Shown here: positions 4,734 to 5,562 of the stretch, piece after piece
Layout of the letters: each line of letters starts with the position of its first letter
Numbering within the stretch: position 1 is the first letter of the stretch
Assembly: GCA_026706165.1 (NCBI GenBank)
Contig: JAPOZF010000737.1
Location: forward strand, 1 to 5,562
Reading direction: 5' to 3'
DNA from: Gemmatimonadota bacterium
GTDB taxonomy: Bacteria > Latescibacterota > UBA2968 > UBA8231
Length of the DNA stretch: 5,562 nucleotides
Made by a program: the position numbers and the translations under genes
The notes under the pieces: model-generated
Told to the model about the DNA's origin: nothing
The model's input: the letters and a program-made list of their open reading frames with translations, nothing else
Databases searched by the model: none

Positions 4734-5562
4734 GTGCTGTTCGTGACCATCACGTTCGAGCGGGGGGCCACGGCTACAACTACCTGGAGTGGCGGTCTTT
4801 GCAGCCCTTGTCGTCGCCGGAGCTGTCACCGCCCCGCAGGCGGGCCGCGTCGGACGGCTGGGGGGCCGGACACGTGCTCATGACCGGCGGCCGGACCCCC
4901 CACTTCATAGCGATCTGTGTGCTGGCCCTGGAGGAGGGCGGGCTGTCCCTGCTGGCGAGTCTCATCGTCGCGTCGTCCCTGACCCAGTTCGCCATGGCCG
5001 CGTGGCTGCCGCAGTTGCGGCGCATCATCTCTTCGGTCGTCTCCGGCACGGCGCTCATGCTGATCGCCGTCGCGGTCTCATGGCCATCGCTTTCGGCCGG
5101 CTCAAGGATGTGCCCGAAGGAGCGCCGGCCGCTGCCGGTCAGGTCGCCGCGGCGACTCTGGCCGTCGCCACGGTGTTGGCGATGCAAGCCACCGGAGCAT
5201 GGCCATTCCGGGCGTCGCTCATCGGAATCGCCTCCGGCTGCGCGGCAGCCGCCTTCTTCGGCCTCTACAACGCCCGGCGGGTGATCGAAGCGCGCTGGTT
5301 CGACATGCCGGATGCCGCGGCATGGCAGGGGCTCGACCTGACCCCGTGCGCGGAGTTCCGGGCCCTGTTGCCGGTGTTCGCGATCATCAGTCTCGTAGCC
5401 GCCGTAAAGACCAGTGGCGACGCCGTCGTCATCCAGCAGGTGTCGCGGGTCAGGCCGCGGGCGATCGACTTTCGCGGGCTGGCTTCCCGGACCGGCAGGA
5501 ACGACGCCTCGACCGAGCGGTTGCGCGCCGCCGGAGAGGAGGCGCTGTCGAGCCTGTTGCAG
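4734..5562 (+). pseudogene. NCS2-family xanthine/uracil-type permease, decayed (runs off the window)
   Basis: NCS2 permeases import nucleobases such as xanthine or uracil with protons or sodium across the inner membrane. The protein is recovered in pieces: VLFVTITFER (from 4734), AGGHGYNYLEW (to about 4790), VFAALVVAGAV...GRVGRLG (4795-4863), GAGHVLMTGG...RRIISSVVSGTALMLIAVAV (4864-5079), then MAIAFGRLKDVPEGAPAAAG (from 5080) onward in one frame to the window end. Frame changes lie near 4760, 4791, 4862 (an extra G in a G-run) and 5079. Hydrophobic spans include LASLIVASSLTQFAMAAWL, ASLIGIASGCAAAAFFGLY and LLPVFAIISLVAAV. The TM8 region reads AAVKTSGDAVVIQQ, with Lys where many NCS2 members have a substrate-binding Glu. 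After RPRAIDFRG (about 5476) the text jumps to LASRTGRNDASTERLRAAGE, which resembles the cytoplasmic C-terminal extension of some members, so the last membrane helices with the NCS2 signature appear deleted. The N-terminal helices are also missing. Confidence 0.7.

Noticed and set aside
4397..4771. Minus-strand frame of 124 codons over the J-domain region
   Set aside because: It is opposite recognisable J-domain and permease pieces, is serine/arginine-rich and has no motif.
1..5562. tRNA, rRNA, riboswitch or CRISPR array
   Set aside because: I saw no cloverleaf-like stretch, rRNA motif, regular spaced direct repeats or known riboswitch core on either strand.

Overview
The window comes from a bacterium with a high-GC genome. 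The well-preserved genes at the left end use strongly GC-ending codons and clear Shine-Dalgarno sites. The species cannot be told from this stretch. SWIB-type proteins, J-domain proteins and NCS2 permeases with a C-terminal extension occur in several high-GC Gram-negative and environmental lineages, so no lineage is claimed.

Layout. (1) Positions 1-134 hold the start of a leftward gene of unknown function. (2) Positions 251-1453 hold an intact rightward PLP-dependent lyase of the diaminopropionate ammonia-lyase family. It overlaps a downstream gene by ATGA, but that gene is cut off after about 23 codons. (3) At about position 1520 the composition changes abruptly to AT-richer DNA. This segment carries a HigB/HigA-type toxin-antitoxin pair, with a broken toxin and an intact antitoxin, preceded by a perfect 17-base palindrome that is a likely operator. 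(4) Positions 2290-2976 hold a leftward PD-(D/E)XK nuclease-like protein, probably short at its C-terminus. (5) Positions 3112-4267 hold a degenerate IS481-type insertion sequence. Its leftward transposase is broken by three single-base deletions, and a long hairpin in the leader covers the transposase ribosome-binding site. (6) From 4332 to the end there are only gene remnants: a SWIB-domain N-terminus, a J-domain fragment that crosses all three frames, and an NCS2 xanthine/uracil-type permease with several frameshifts and a probable internal deletion.

Reading it together: the lyase, the truncated gene behind it and the NCS2 permease resemble the amine/purine-hydantoin catabolic neighbourhoods in which diaminopropionate lyases are often found. 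The middle of the window looks like an insertion hotspot or small defence/accessory island (toxin-antitoxin, nuclease, IS) that has interrupted such a locus and left decayed flanks. That link is inference. I see no convincing evidence for a wholly new system. The best candidates for a second look are the altered active site of the lyase, the nuclease beside the toxin-antitoxin pair, the hairpin over the transposase start, and the patchwork of gene fragments at 4332-5562. Many of the breaks are single-base indels, so sequencing error must be excluded before all of them are called pseudogenes.
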